64,000 bases of DNA from Psychrobacter sp. Choline-02u-9 (GTDB taxonomy: Bacteria > Pseudomonadota > Gammaproteobacteria > Pseudomonadales > Moraxellaceae). The position numbers and the translations under genes are program-made. Below the pieces are notes generated by a model. It ran no database searches. It saw only the letters and a program-made list of their open reading frames with translations, and was not told where the DNA came from. The stretch lies in contig NZ_PJBF01000042.1 of NCBI RefSeq assembly GCF_002836505.1, positions 62,001 to 126,000 of the forward strand, given 5' to 3'. Of this stretch, positions 1 to 8,716 are shown piece after piece (within the stretch, counting starts at the first letter, position 1; each line of letters opens with the position of its first letter).

Positions 1-19
1 GTTAACGTCAGCCAAGCTG

Positions 20-553
20 ATGATGCATAAAACGTCAGTGGATTTGAATTTGGAAATGCTAACACAATGCGCACCTGAGACTGTGCAAGCACAGCCTGTA
101 GTAGAGGTAGTGTTAGCATTAGGTAGTAATTATCAAGCCGACAAGTATCTCCCGCTTGCTCGGCAGCGCTTGGCAGCGCTAGGTGCAGTGCAATTGTCTA
201 CGGCCTTCCAAAATCCTGATTTTACCGCGACTTTAGACCAGCCAAAACCTGACTATACCAATCAATGTGTCCATCTAGTACTGACCACACCGATGCGCCT
301 ACAACAACTACAGAAAACCTTCAAAACTCTTGAAGGCGATTGTAATAGGTGTCGACAGACTGAGCCAAATCAAGTACGGCGAGTGACGATGGACATTGAT
401 ATTTTGATGGTCAAGTTGGCTAATATAGAAAATAGCCTAAGCAAAAAACCGAAATTTAAATCAGTGTTTGATTGGATTGTCATGGCCGATCGTTATCCAT
501 TTAAAGCGCATGAGGAAGCGGGAGTTAAAGAATTGATTTTAACTAAGCTATAG
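20..553 (+). CDS. folK: HPPK-like 2-amino-4-hydroxy-6-hydroxymethyldihydropteridine pyrophosphokinase
   Basis: This 177-residue protein probably transfers pyrophosphate from ATP to 6-hydroxymethyl-7,8-dihydropterin in cytosolic folate synthesis. The sequence shows the HPPK opening motif VVLALGSN near residue 31, a PDYTNQCVHL segment matching the family's QPDYLN region, and the late MDIDIL motif, which holds the two Mg-binding aspartates of the family (normally DLDLL). The ATP-binding Arg-rich stretch (RCRQTEPNQVRR) is present but unlike the classic GRxR signature, so it belongs to a divergent HPPK branch. The frame is open to the left edge and no clear ribosome binding site precedes the ATG-ATG pair, so the true start could lie outside the window. 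A folB gene often precedes this type of folK, but that cannot be seen here. Confidence 0.72.
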   Translation: MMHKTSVDLNLEMLTQCAPETVQAQPVVEVVLALGSNYQADKYLPLARQRLAALGAVQLSTAFQNPDFTATLDQPKPDYTNQCVHLVLTTPMRLQQLQKTFKTLEGDCNRCRQTEPNQVRRVTMDIDILMVKLANIENSLSKKPKFKSVFDWIVMADRYPFKAHEEAGVKELILTKL

Positions 554-747
554 TTTGGCTAATAAGTAGCCGTATCTTAATCACCATTATATCTTTTCAT
601 CTAAAACTACCGTTGTTCAGTACTCACTCTGCCTTAACCCATCAGTTTACTAGACAAAAATCTAATAAAAACTATGCGATTATCTAAGCAATTGTTAGTA
701 TAAGTGACGATGTAATCTTCAAGATACTACTACCTATTCAAAAACCA

Positions 748-1992
748 ATGAACTTTTTGAATAAAAAAATAATCATGAGTTTAGCAATCATACTCATGAT
801 GTCTACTTTGTCTGCCTGCGATAAAACGCCTTCCGAGCATCTTCAATCTCTTACCAAAGATAACTACCCTGTGGCAAATATGCCAGACGAGCCACTAGAA
901 ACTCCACTTGAGATTAATATTGAGCCCAAGCGCTTAGCCATGACCAGCTCATGGAGCGCAGGGGTAAAAGACGATGGTACGCTTTGGACATGGGGTACAG
1001 ATGGTCTACTGCGTGATACCAAGACAGGACAAGATCCAACGCCTAGGCAAGTCGAGGGTGTCAATGATGCGGTGGCTGTGTCAGGTGCTGGTCATATGTT
1101 ACTACTACGAAAAGATGGCACAGTGTGGGGTTGGGGTAGTAACTCTCATGGAGAGATAGACCCTAGTGATGGTGACATCTTTATTGAAGAATTGAGACAG
1201 ATTAAAGGGATTGAGAATGTTGTAGATATCGCTGCTGGTGAAATGGACTCCATATTCTTAACTAATAACGGTGAAGTCTATGTATTAGGCAGTAATGAAG
1301 GTGGTTGGGTTAATGAAATCCCAAAGCAACTTATTATCCCAACTAAAGTTCCTAATCTTTCAGATATAATCCGTATTGAATTTAGAAATGGAGTTCTATT
1401 AGCGTTAGATAAAAAAGGCGAGTTGTACTCTACAGGAAAATCAGAACGTGCGTTAGGACGTCTTCTCTATCAATCACAAGAACCTGAAATAGAATATCAT
1501 CCTGCTGCTAAAGTCGCATTACCTAAAAAAACTATCGATTTCTCAGTAACCTCTACAAGCGCAATGGCAGTTCTTGAAGATGGAAGCGTATGGAACTGGG
1601 GAAGCAATAGCTCTGCTAACCTAGCCTTATCAGATTCTGAAGATATTAAAATGCCAGAAAAAAATCCATATTTACATAAGGTTGTAAATATTGGAATACA
1701 TGCTGCTGTAACTTCTCAAGGTGACTTATATACTTTGAGTAAATACGGGTTTGGGAAGAATAAAAACTCTATTTCAGCGTATACATATAATAAACCTTTT
1801 TTAATAATGCAAAATATTGATCCAGACCAAATAGTTTATGGGTACTTATCATATGCTGTGGTCACAAATGATGGCAATGTCTGGTTTTGGAATTGGAATG
1901 AAAATGGGCAACGCGGCACGGGTGAAATTGTAGAAAGCATGGAAAAAGATTATGTATTAACCCCCGAAAAATCACTATTTACGTTAAATTAA
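748..1992 (+). CDS. RCC1-repeat lipoprotein
   Basis: A 414-residue predicted lipoprotein. Residues 8-23 form a hydrophobic signal ending in the lipobox LSAC, so Cys24 should be lipidated. The mature part carries several RCC1-type blades, recognisable by repeated G-x-LWxWG or G-x-VWxWG elements (LWTWGTDG, VWGWGSNS, VWNWGSNS, VWFWNWNE). In the RCC1 family these build a seven-bladed propeller used for protein-protein contacts; bacterial secreted versions have diverse or unknown roles. The 3' half of the gene is visibly more AT-rich than the 5' half, which may indicate a recombined or recently acquired segment. It stands alone, with a small ORF and a terminator downstream. Family assignment is fairly sure, function unknown. 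Confidence 0.75.
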   Translation: MNFLNKKIIMSLAIILMMSTLSACDKTPSEHLQSLTKDNYPVANMPDEPLETPLEINIEPKRLAMTSSWSAGVKDDGTLWTWGTDGLLRDTKTGQDPTPRQVEGVNDAVAVSGAGHMLLLRKDGTVWGWGSNSHGEIDPSDGDIFIEELRQIKGIENVVDIAAGEMDSIFLTNNGEVYVLGSNEGGWVNEIPKQLIIPTKVPNLSDIIRIEFRNGVLLALDKKGELYSTGKSERALGRLLYQSQEPEIEYHPAAKVALPKKTIDFSVTSTSAMAVLEDGSVWNWGSNSSANLALSDSEDIKMPEKNPYLHKVVNIGIHAAVTSQGDLYTLSKYGFGKNKNSISAYTYNKPFLIMQNIDPDQIVYGYLSYAVVTNDGNVWFWNWNENGQRGTGEIVESMEKDYVLTPEKSLFTLN

Positions 1993-2018
1993 ACTTCTTA
2001 ATTATCAGGAAACTTACT

Positions 2019-2135
2019 ATGTCACAGTCAATAAAAGATATCTTTTATCATGCTTTATTAGCTCGTGCAGATTACTCTGAGATGAAAAGCAACGATTTGC
2101 TAAGTCGAAATTTGCTAGAAAATCAAAAAAGTTAA
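2019..2135 (+). CDS. Possible 38-residue small protein
   Basis: A short ORF begins with ATG 8 bases after an AGGA box and lies 26 bases downstream of the RCC1 lipoprotein stop. It encodes 38 residues (starting MSQSIKDIFYHALLARADYS), mostly predicted helical, with no signal or motif that I recognise. Its stop codon abuts a strong intrinsic terminator, so it would be the last gene of the RCC1-lipoprotein transcript. The good ribosome binding site, fit to the terminator and codon-like composition argue for a real gene; its size and lack of known relatives argue caution. Confidence 0.45.
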   Translation: MSQSIKDIFYHALLARADYSEMKSNDLLSRNLLENQKS

Positions 2136-2166
2136 TCTACCATGTATGCGGACATGGTAGATTTTA
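2135..2166 (+). terminator. Intrinsic terminator after the RCC1 lipoprotein transcript
   Basis: An 11-bp perfect stem (arms 2135-2145 and 2152-2162) with a 6-base loop is followed by a T-rich tract. It begins at the last base of the 38-residue ORF stop codon and ends the plus-strand transcript. Confidence 0.8.
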
Positions 2167-2266
2167 TCTAAGACTACTTTGACTCTATTGTTTCTCTACT
2201 AAAATCTATATAAGCATTTGTTATCACTCTATACGGCAATAGTACTGCCTACATTTAACGACTGTC

Positions 2267-3178
2267 TTAGCGATTTTTCTCATTATTGACATCATCTACA
2301 TCAGCACGACCAATCACATCTAAATCTTCTAGACAAAGCTTGTCATATTCTTTTTTGCAAAAATTAGGATCAATATCACACATCGCTGACTGTAGTTGAT
2401 CGAGGCGATTCTCTGACTGTTGAATGTGTTCGAGCATTTTAGCAAATGCTTCTGCGACTGGGTCTTGTGAATAAGGGTCGATACCATAAGCACGGAAAGT
2501 ATTGGTACGTTTGGCAGTAGGGGTAGTGTCGTTAGTTTGATCGCTGTTCTCGCCAGCTTGCGCAACTTTTTCTTGTTGCTTAGCGTCTTGTACTTTTGTC
2601 GCGATTGGGTTGCCTTTTTCATCGTGATGATCTGAGATCATACGCGCGGCACTGCCGACCATTGTGGCGCCTGCTGGTACTGGTTTGACTACCACTGCAT
2701 TCGAGCCGATTTTAGCGTTTTTACCGACTGTAAATGGTCCCAAAACTTTTGCACCAGCACCGACCGTTACACCGTCTTCTAGCGTTGGGTGACGCTTGCC
2801 ATTATTCCAAGACACACCGCCCAAAGTAACACCATGGTATAGCGTCACATCGTTGCCGATCTCAGCAGTCTCACCGATGACGACGCCGACACCATGATCG
2901 ATAAAAAAGCGTCTACCAATCTTGGCAGCAGGGTGAATTTCGATACCTGTCATGATGCGCGAGCCGTAGGAAATCACGCGTGCCGCTAGTTTTTGTTCAT
3001 TGTTCCAAAGACAGTGTGCACCGCGATGCAAAACAAGCGCATGTATGCCCGGATAAGTTAGGATCACTTCCAGACTATTACGCGCCGCAGGATCTCGGGT
3101 GAATACTGCATCAATATCTTCTTTCAAATCGTTTTTGATAGTAATAAGCGATTTGAATAATTTGGATGGCAATGACAT
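2267..3178 (-). CDS. cysE: Serine O-acetyltransferase
   Basis: Acetylates L-serine with acetyl-CoA to O-acetylserine, the first step of cysteine synthesis, in the cytosol. The N-terminal helical part carries [17 protein letters not shown] and [13 protein letters not shown], typical of the shorter EpsC/NifP-type SATs. It is followed by a left-handed beta-helix of hexapeptide repeats with catalytic-type histidines in [16 protein letters not shown] and YHGVTLGG. The enzyme core ends near residue 190. About 110 further residues form a polar, partly low-complexity tail that standard CysE lacks, so the usual C-terminal peptide that docks into cysteine synthase is not at the expected place. It is monocistronic, with weak ribosome binding features. 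The family call is very secure. Confidence 0.93.
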   Translation of the reverse strand: MSLPSKLFKSLITIKNDLKEDIDAVFTRDPAARNSLEVILTYPGIHALVLHRGAHCLWNNEQKLAARVISYGSRIMTGIEIHPAAKIGRRFFIDHGVGVVIGETAEIGNDVTLYHGVTLGGVSWNNGKRHPTLEDGVTVGAGAKVLGPFTVGKNAKIGSNAVVVKPVPAGATMVGSAARMISDHHDEKGNPIATKVQDAKQQEKVAQAGENSDQTNDTTPTAKRTNTFRAYGIDPYSQDPVAEAFAKMLEHIQQSENRLDQLQSAMCDIDPNFCKKEYDKLCLEDLDVIGRADVDDVNNEKNR

Positions 3179-3367
3179 AAAGCGTCCTATCTATTCGTCG
3201 GTAGAGTGTCGTTGCGAAAACAGCGATGTCTCTAATCTGTGGTCATAAAGTTCGGATAATCAGGAATATATATTTTCGCTAAGCTTCTGCAAGTTATAAC
3301 AGCTTTATACCGCAAAATATAGTAAAAAGCTGTCAAACAAAGGCAAGCTTATAAACTACGGCTTGTT

Positions 3368-4249
3368 TTAGTCTTTCGATAGTTTGGCAATCAAAGCGCT
3401 TAATAGCTGATATTCTTTTTGATCAAGCTGTAGGCGTGACCCAAGTCTAGACAAGCGTGATGGCAATGACTTTAGATGTTCGTTATTTGCTAGGCCACGC
3501 TGTACCATAAGGTCAGTGGTGCGCTGAGTGAGCTGTTGCAGCTGCTGCTGATTAATAGCAGGCTCATCCCATTGCTGACGCAAATTCACATTGATTATCG
3601 ATTGGGCGTCTGTGCTTGCATCCGAATCTAAACTATCAGCTGTCTGAGTATGCGTTTGAGCATAAGCAAAAATAAAGCTGGCGATGACTTGCACCGCTGA
3701 TGCAACATTTAGCACAGGGTAAGCAGGATTGGCATCGATTTGAACGTGATAATCAGCATAAGCCAATTCTTCATTGGTCAATCCACGGTCTTCACGTCCA
3801 AACAATATAGCAATATTTGGTTTGTTAGAAGTAGCAGCAGATGAGGTATCAACATTACTATCGTCTGCACTTAACGCTGCCTGTGCATCGATAAAGTCAA
3901 ACATAATCTTAGCGGCTTGCGTAGGTGTCACGACAGGGCGCGGCATATGACGGCTACGACTGCTAGCGGCAAATACCAACTGACAGTCTGAAATAGCAGA
4001 TTCTAAAGTGGGTGTAATCAAAGATGAGGATAATAATTCACTGCCACCCGCTGCATGAGACACACTGGTTTCGTCAATCGGTAATTTGGGATCAACCACC
4101 GTTAAGCGAGACAAGCCCATGGTATGCATTGCACGGGCAGCCGAACCAATATTGGCAGGCAAAGTCGTATTAACCATGACTACTTGTAGGCAATCAAGGT
4201 AGTCGCTTACTGTATGTGATGATACGGCTAATGAAGCGTCGTTACTCAT
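3368..4249 (-). CDS. trmJ: tRNA (cytidine/uridine-32-2'-O)-methyltransferase, TrmJ-type SPOUT enzyme
   Basis: A SAM-dependent RNA 2'-O-methyltransferase of the SPOUT/TrmH superfamily, probably acting on tRNA position 32. Visible motifs are motif 1 (MVNTTLPANIGSAARAM, with the N and R of the catalytic Arg region), motif 2 (ILFGREDRGLTNEEL) and motif 3 (AYPVLNVASAVQV), which form the trefoil-knot SAM site. The 293-residue length exceeds the roughly 245 residues of E. coli TrmJ because of Ser/Asp-rich inserts around residues 115-130 and 205-215 and a C-terminal helical extension. Its ATG overlaps the stop of the upstream HPt gene (TAATG), so translation of the two is probably coupled. Other TrmH-family targets cannot be fully excluded. 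Confidence 0.87.
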   Translation of the reverse strand: MSNDASLAVSSHTVSDYLDCLQVVMVNTTLPANIGSAARAMHTMGLSRLTVVDPKLPIDETSVSHAAGGSELLSSSLITPTLESAISDCQLVFAASSRSRHMPRPVVTPTQAAKIMFDFIDAQAALSADDSNVDTSSAATSNKPNIAILFGREDRGLTNEELAYADYHVQIDANPAYPVLNVASAVQVIASFIFAYAQTHTQTADSLDSDASTDAQSIINVNLRQQWDEPAINQQQLQQLTQRTTDLMVQRGLANNEHLKSLPSRLSRLGSRLQLDQKEYQLLSALIAKLSKD

Positions 4250-4629
4250 TATTGTCCCAGTCTCTGATTGATTTCTTGTTCAGCACGGTGTAATGCAATG
4301 GCAATCTCTTCGATCAGGACGGCTTGCTCATTAATCCGGCGCTCACGGCAGTATTCTTGTAACTGGCTGCTAAGACGGACTAATTGAGTCGTACCTAAGT
4401 TGGCGCTGGCGCCTTTTAAAGCATGAGCAGTTTCGAAGCCATTGGCGTTATCGTCTTTTTGATGGGCAATTCGCAGCGCTGCAACTCTTTGCTTACTATC
4501 AGAAAAATATACTTGTATCAAATCAACAAAGTCTTCTTCGAGCAGGTCACGCATGTCCTCGAACTGTTCATGATTGATGATTTCTTCATCAGTTTGTCCG
4601 AGCATATTATTATTTGTAGTGTCATCCAT
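4249..4629 (-). CDS. Lone HPt (histidine phosphotransfer) domain protein
   Basis: A 126-residue cytosolic protein that is essentially one HPt four-helix bundle. The signature AHALKGASANLG places the phospho-accepting histidine at residue 69, with the usual Lys72-Gly73 behind it. HPt proteins shuttle phosphate between hybrid histidine kinases and response regulators. No hybrid kinase or receiver gene adjoins it, so its partners must lie elsewhere. It shares a TAATG stop/start overlap with trmJ downstream, an unusual pairing of a signalling protein with a tRNA modification enzyme. dnaE is the next gene upstream on the same strand, 72 bases away. The family call is strong, the pathway unknown. 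Confidence 0.85.
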   Translation of the reverse strand: MDDTTNNNMLGQTDEEIINHEQFEDMRDLLEEDFVDLIQVYFSDSKQRVAALRIAHQKDDNANGFETAHALKGASANLGTTQLVRLSSQLQEYCRERRINEQAVLIEEIAIALHRAEQEINQRLGQ

Positions 4630-4701
4630 CGTGGTTGTCCAATTTATAAAAGTTAAAGCAATAAGATTACTATAATGAATTTTTAAAACGTAATGTACGT
4701 C

Positions 4702-7700
4702 TTAGCTGTAATGAAAATGTAAGTTCTCTTCACTGACCAAAGTCTTTAATGTCTGCAAGTTATCGTCATTTGGGTAAACGCGCCAGTGTTCAGACAGTCC
4801 AACATTTGCGATGCCATAGACCTCATAAATGCTTAGTCCAAGTGGCAGACAGTTATCATTGATAGAAGCGTCAGTATTACTCAGGGCATTATTGGCATAA
4901 CTGGCTGACATACCGTTTTGATTGGCCGCGTCATGATTCATGTCGCTCTCTAATGCCAATAAGTCATTACCGTTCTCATCATACAAGCTACCACCCATTG
5001 CAGGGTCGTAGACGTTACTACCGCTGCTACTTTGCTCGTCTTGCTCTTGGTTATATGCCAGACGCGGCTCAGGAATAATGTCAGCTTGGGCTGATTTAAG
5101 TAACGGCTGTAGACGTGTGAGCAGATTAATATCACTACCATGAACTTTGATACTGATTTTTTTGAGCCAACGTAGTCTGGCATCTACCATACTCATGGCA
5201 CTATCAAGACGTGCAAACAAACGTCCATCGCGCTCACGGATGCTGCCTTTGATGATGACGACTTCATCGATTTTCAACTGCTCTTTGACACGATTAAAAC
5301 GCTCAGCGTAGCAGCTGACCTCGAGTCTCGATGTACCATCATCCAAAGTAATCACGTTGCGATTACCAAAGTTGGCAATATCTATAATAAGCCCCGAGAA
5401 ATAACAGCTACCGTTATAGCCAGTATCGGTCAACTTGTCGAGACGCGCACCAGAGGTATAGCGTTTGAGCTCATCCAAATACTCATTGATTGGATGTCCC
5501 GTTAAGTACAGTCCCAAGGTGTTTTTTTCGGCTTTTAGGCGGTGTTTGTCACCCCAGATGAGTTCTGGCGTCATGACTAACGGCGGCGCTGCGACCACAC
5601 CGTCCATTTCACCAAACAAATCCATCATACCGATTTCGCGGTTTTGACGGTCTTGCTCAGCGGCTTGTACGGCGCTTGGCAATTGACTCATTAAGGCACC
5701 GCGAATCTCGTAAGCTTCATCGGCTGGCAAGTCAGGTCGTAGCGTGGCGGCAAAGTCATCAAAACAGCCAGCGCTAACCAATGCTTCTAGTGTGCGTTTA
5801 TTGACTTTTTTGATGTCCACACGGCGGCAGAAGTCATACAAGTCCTTAAAAGGACCATCCGTGCGACGTGCATCTACGATAGACTCTACCGCGCCTTCAC
5901 CCACGCCTTTGATTGCGCCAAGACCATAGATGATATTGGTTGGAGTATCGGCAACGAAATGCCACTCACTACGATTGACCGAAGGATTGACTACGGTTAA
6001 CCCAAAGTTTTCACGGCAGTCATTGATAAAGAACACGACGTTGTCGGTGTTGTTCATATCTGAAGTTAAGACCGCTGCCATAAATTCGGCAGGGTAGTAT
6101 TGCTTTAGGTAGGCCGTTTGATAAGCCAATACGCCATAAGCCGCAGAATGCGAGCGGTTAAAACCGTAACCTGCGAACTTTTCCATCAAGTCAAATACAC
6201 CGCCTGACGTGACTTCATCAATGCCTTGTGAGGTGGCACCAGTGACAAAAATATCGCGCTGCTTGGCCATCTCTTCAGGTTTCTTTTTACCCATCGCACG
6301 GCGTAGCATATCAGCACCGCCCAAACTATAGCCTGCCATCACCTGCGAGATTTGCATCACCTGTTCTTGATAGACAATAACGCCATTGGTGTTTTCTAAA
6401 ATCGGCTCAAGATTGGGATGGTCATAAATGACTTCCTCGCGACCATGCTTACGGTCGATATACATCTCTACCATACCTGCATCGAGTGGGCCGGGACGAT
6501 ACAGCGCACACATGGCGATGACATCTTCGATATTGGTCGGTTGCAGTTTGGCCAAATACTTTTTCATGCCCATACTTTCTAGCTGAAAGACCGCCGTGGT
6601 TTTGGCATCTTGCAGCAGCTTATAGGCTTTGCTGTCATCTAACGGCAAATCCTCTAAAACTAAGGCAGGTACGTTTTCTTTTGCACGGCGTAAATTGATA
6701 TTTTCAACCGCTGCGTTGATAACGGTTAAGTTGCGTAGACCCAAAAAGTCAAACTTCACCAAACCGACAGCTTCTACATCGTCTTTATCAAACTGGCTGA
6801 CACGGTGACCTTCATCATCACAGTAAATGGCGCTAAAGTCAGTGATCTTGTGCGGAGCAATCAATACACCACCAGCATGTTTACCGACATTTCGGCAGAC
6901 GCCTTCCAGCTTAATCGCCATCTCCCAAATCTCAATGGCATCTTCATAATCCATATTATCAGGATTAGAGATCAAGTCTTTGAGTTGTGGTTCTTGCTCA
7001 AGCGCTTGGCTCAGTGTGATGCCAGGCGTTTTTGGAATCAGCTTGGATATTTTATTGGCCAAAAAATACGATTTGCTTTGTACGCGTGCCACATCACGCA
7101 CAACCGCTTTTGCGGCCATAGTACCAAAGGTAATAATCTGTGAGACGGCATCACGACCATAGGTTTGCGCGACATAATCAATAACGCGGTCACGACCTTC
7201 GATACAAAAGTCGATATCGAAATCGGGCATCGATACACGCTCAGGGTTCAAGAAGCGCTCGAATAGTAGATCGTAATGAATCGGGTCAAGGTCGGTAATG
7301 TTTAGTGCATAGGCAACCAACGAACCTGCACCAGAACCACGTCCAGGGCCTACTGGCACACCATTGGCTTTTGCCCAGCGGATAAAGTCCATGACGATTA
7401 GGAAATAACCGGGGAAGCCCATGGATAGAATAATATCCAACTCATATGCGAGGCGTTCATCGTATCTCTGACGGAAATCGTTCCAATTGTCCGTACGTGC
7501 TTCGACAGGAAACAGCTTGTCTAAGCGCTGCTCAAGACCGCGTTGTGACTCGGCACGGAAAAACGACTCAATCGTTTCGCCTGCAGGCACAGGAAAATCA
7601 GGTAGGACGTTAATACCAAGCGTTAAGGTGACATTGCAGCGTGTAGCGAGGCGCAAGGTATTGTCAATGACCTGCGGAATATCAGCAAATAATTGCTCCA

Positions 7701-8421
7701 TCTGAGCTTGTGTTTTTAGATACTGCTCATCTGAGTAAGTCTGTGGGCGATTTGGATCAGCAAGGACATAAGAGCCTGCAATACACACGCGGGCTTCATG
7801 AGCATCAAAATCATCTTGCTCTAAGAAACGCACGTCATTATGCGCAATGATAGGAATGTTGTGTTTGGCACCTGAATGGATGGCTGCTCTAATAAAAGCA
7901 TCTTCGCCTGAGCGATTGGTACGCTTGATCGCAAAGTATAAACGATCGTCAAACTGTGCCTGCCACTCAGTAAGTAGTTCATCGGCTTTTTCTGGCATCG
8001 AGCCGACCAATGCTTGACCCACGTCTGACTTTTCTGTGAGCAGTACAATCACACCTGCTGCATGCTCTAAGATATGACTGCGCTTAATAACCGGGGTACC
8101 ATGATTGATAGGATCAGCGCGACCTTCGGTAAACCCGAGCGATACGATACGGGTAATGTTTTGATACCCTTCGTTATTCATCGCAAGTAAGGTAAGGCGT
8201 GTGTCTTCATTATCCATGATGACTTCACTGCCAATAATAGGCTTGATACCCGCACCTAAGCAGGCACGATAAAATTTCACCGTGGCATATAAATTGGACA
8301 AATCGGTCAATGCCAACGCTCGCTGATTGTCAGCCGCAGCAGCTTTTACCAGCGGTTTAATACGCACGATAGAATCGGTGATGGAATATTCGCTGTGAAT
8401 GCCAAGGTGTACAAATGCCAT
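4702..8421 (-). CDS. dnaE: DNA polymerase III alpha subunit
   Basis: The replicative polymerase catalytic subunit, 1239 residues versus about 1160 in E. coli. Domains in order: an N-terminal PHP domain (starting FVHLGIHSEYS); a C-family palm with the catalytic aspartates in PDFDIDF around residues 398-404; fingers and helix-hairpin-helix regions; a clamp-binding pentapeptide-like MMDLF in the segment before the OB fold; an OB domain (CYFSGLIIDIANFG); and the C-terminal tau-binding region. A polar stretch of roughly 75 residues rich in N, S, D and G interrupts the C-terminal domain and accounts for the extra length. A 9-bp inverted repeat lies about 50 bases upstream of the start. Identification is certain. 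Confidence 0.97.
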   Translation of the reverse strand: MAFVHLGIHSEYSITDSIVRIKPLVKAAAADNQRALALTDLSNLYATVKFYRACLGAGIKPIIGSEVIMDNEDTRLTLLAMNNEGYQNITRIVSLGFTEGRADPINHGTPVIKRSHILEHAAGVIVLLTEKSDVGQALVGSMPEKADELLTEWQAQFDDRLYFAIKRTNRSGEDAFIRAAIHSGAKHNIPIIAHNDVRFLEQDDFDAHEARVCIAGSYVLADPNRPQTYSDEQYLKTQAQMEQLFADIPQVIDNTLRLATRCNVTLTLGINVLPDFPVPAGETIESFFRAESQRGLEQRLDKLFPVEARTDNWNDFRQRYDERLAYELDIILSMGFPGYFLIVMDFIRWAKANGVPVGPGRGSGAGSLVAYALNITDLDPIHYDLLFERFLNPERVSMPDFDIDFCIEGRDRVIDYVAQTYGRDAVSQIITFGTMAAKAVVRDVARVQSKSYFLANKISKLIPKTPGITLSQALEQEPQLKDLISNPDNMDYEDAIEIWEMAIKLEGVCRNVGKHAGGVLIAPHKITDFSAIYCDDEGHRVSQFDKDDVEAVGLVKFDFLGLRNLTVINAAVENINLRRAKENVPALVLEDLPLDDSKAYKLLQDAKTTAVFQLESMGMKKYLAKLQPTNIEDVIAMCALYRPGPLDAGMVEMYIDRKHGREEVIYDHPNLEPILENTNGVIVYQEQVMQISQVMAGYSLGGADMLRRAMGKKKPEEMAKQRDIFVTGATSQGIDEVTSGGVFDLMEKFAGYGFNRSHSAAYGVLAYQTAYLKQYYPAEFMAAVLTSDMNNTDNVVFFINDCRENFGLTVVNPSVNRSEWHFVADTPTNIIYGLGAIKGVGEGAVESIVDARRTDGPFKDLYDFCRRVDIKKVNKRTLEALVSAGCFDDFAATLRPDLPADEAYEIRGALMSQLPSAVQAAEQDRQNREIGMMDLFGEMDGVVAAPPLVMTPELIWGDKHRLKAEKNTLGLYLTGHPINEYLDELKRYTSGARLDKLTDTGYNGSCYFSGLIIDIANFGNRNVITLDDGTSRLEVSCYAERFNRVKEQLKIDEVVIIKGSIRERDGRLFARLDSAMSMVDARLRWLKKISIKVHGSDINLLTRLQPLLKSAQADIIPEPRLAYNQEQDEQSSSGSNVYDPAMGGSLYDENGNDLLALESDMNHDAANQNGMSASYANNALSNTDASINDNCLPLGLSIYEVYGIANVGLSEHWRVYPNDDNLQTLKTLVSEENLHFHYS

Positions 8422-8467
8422 AGAAGACTCTTACTGGTACGATCAAAGAAATAAGCTAGCGATAAAA

Positions 8468-8491
8468 TAATTGATTACTATCAATCAATTA
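8468..8491. repeat. 9-bp inverted repeat upstream of dnaE
   Basis: Arms TAATTGATT and AATCAATTA (8468-8476 and 8483-8491) are separated by six bases, about 47 bases upstream of the dnaE ATG. There is no T-run, so it is not a terminator; it could be an operator. No regulator is recognised. Confidence 0.35.
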
Positions 8492-8653
8492 CGCTGATAT
8501 CTAGAGGCCGACAAGACCTCGATAGCCATATTGATACGTTTTAAATGGGGTCGTCAATAATAGCATTATTTGCCGCAGACAGCCACAGGTTCAAAGGGTT
8601 TAATCTGCGTAAGTTAAGTCATTAAGGTATAAAAACTCGGTTATAGACAACAG

Positions 8654-8688
8654 CAAAAAGCCCTCAATACAACGAGGTATAGAGGGCT
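8654..8688 (-). terminator. Intrinsic terminator of the gamma-glutamyltransferase gene
   Basis: Read on the minus strand, AGCCCTC and GAGGGCT pair around a 16-base loop that can itself fold through ACCTCG, and the stem runs into TTTTTG. It lies about 30 bases after the ggt stop codon. Confidence 0.75.
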
Positions 8689-8716
8689 ATGTAATTGATA
8701 ATTAAAGTCAGTTTGT

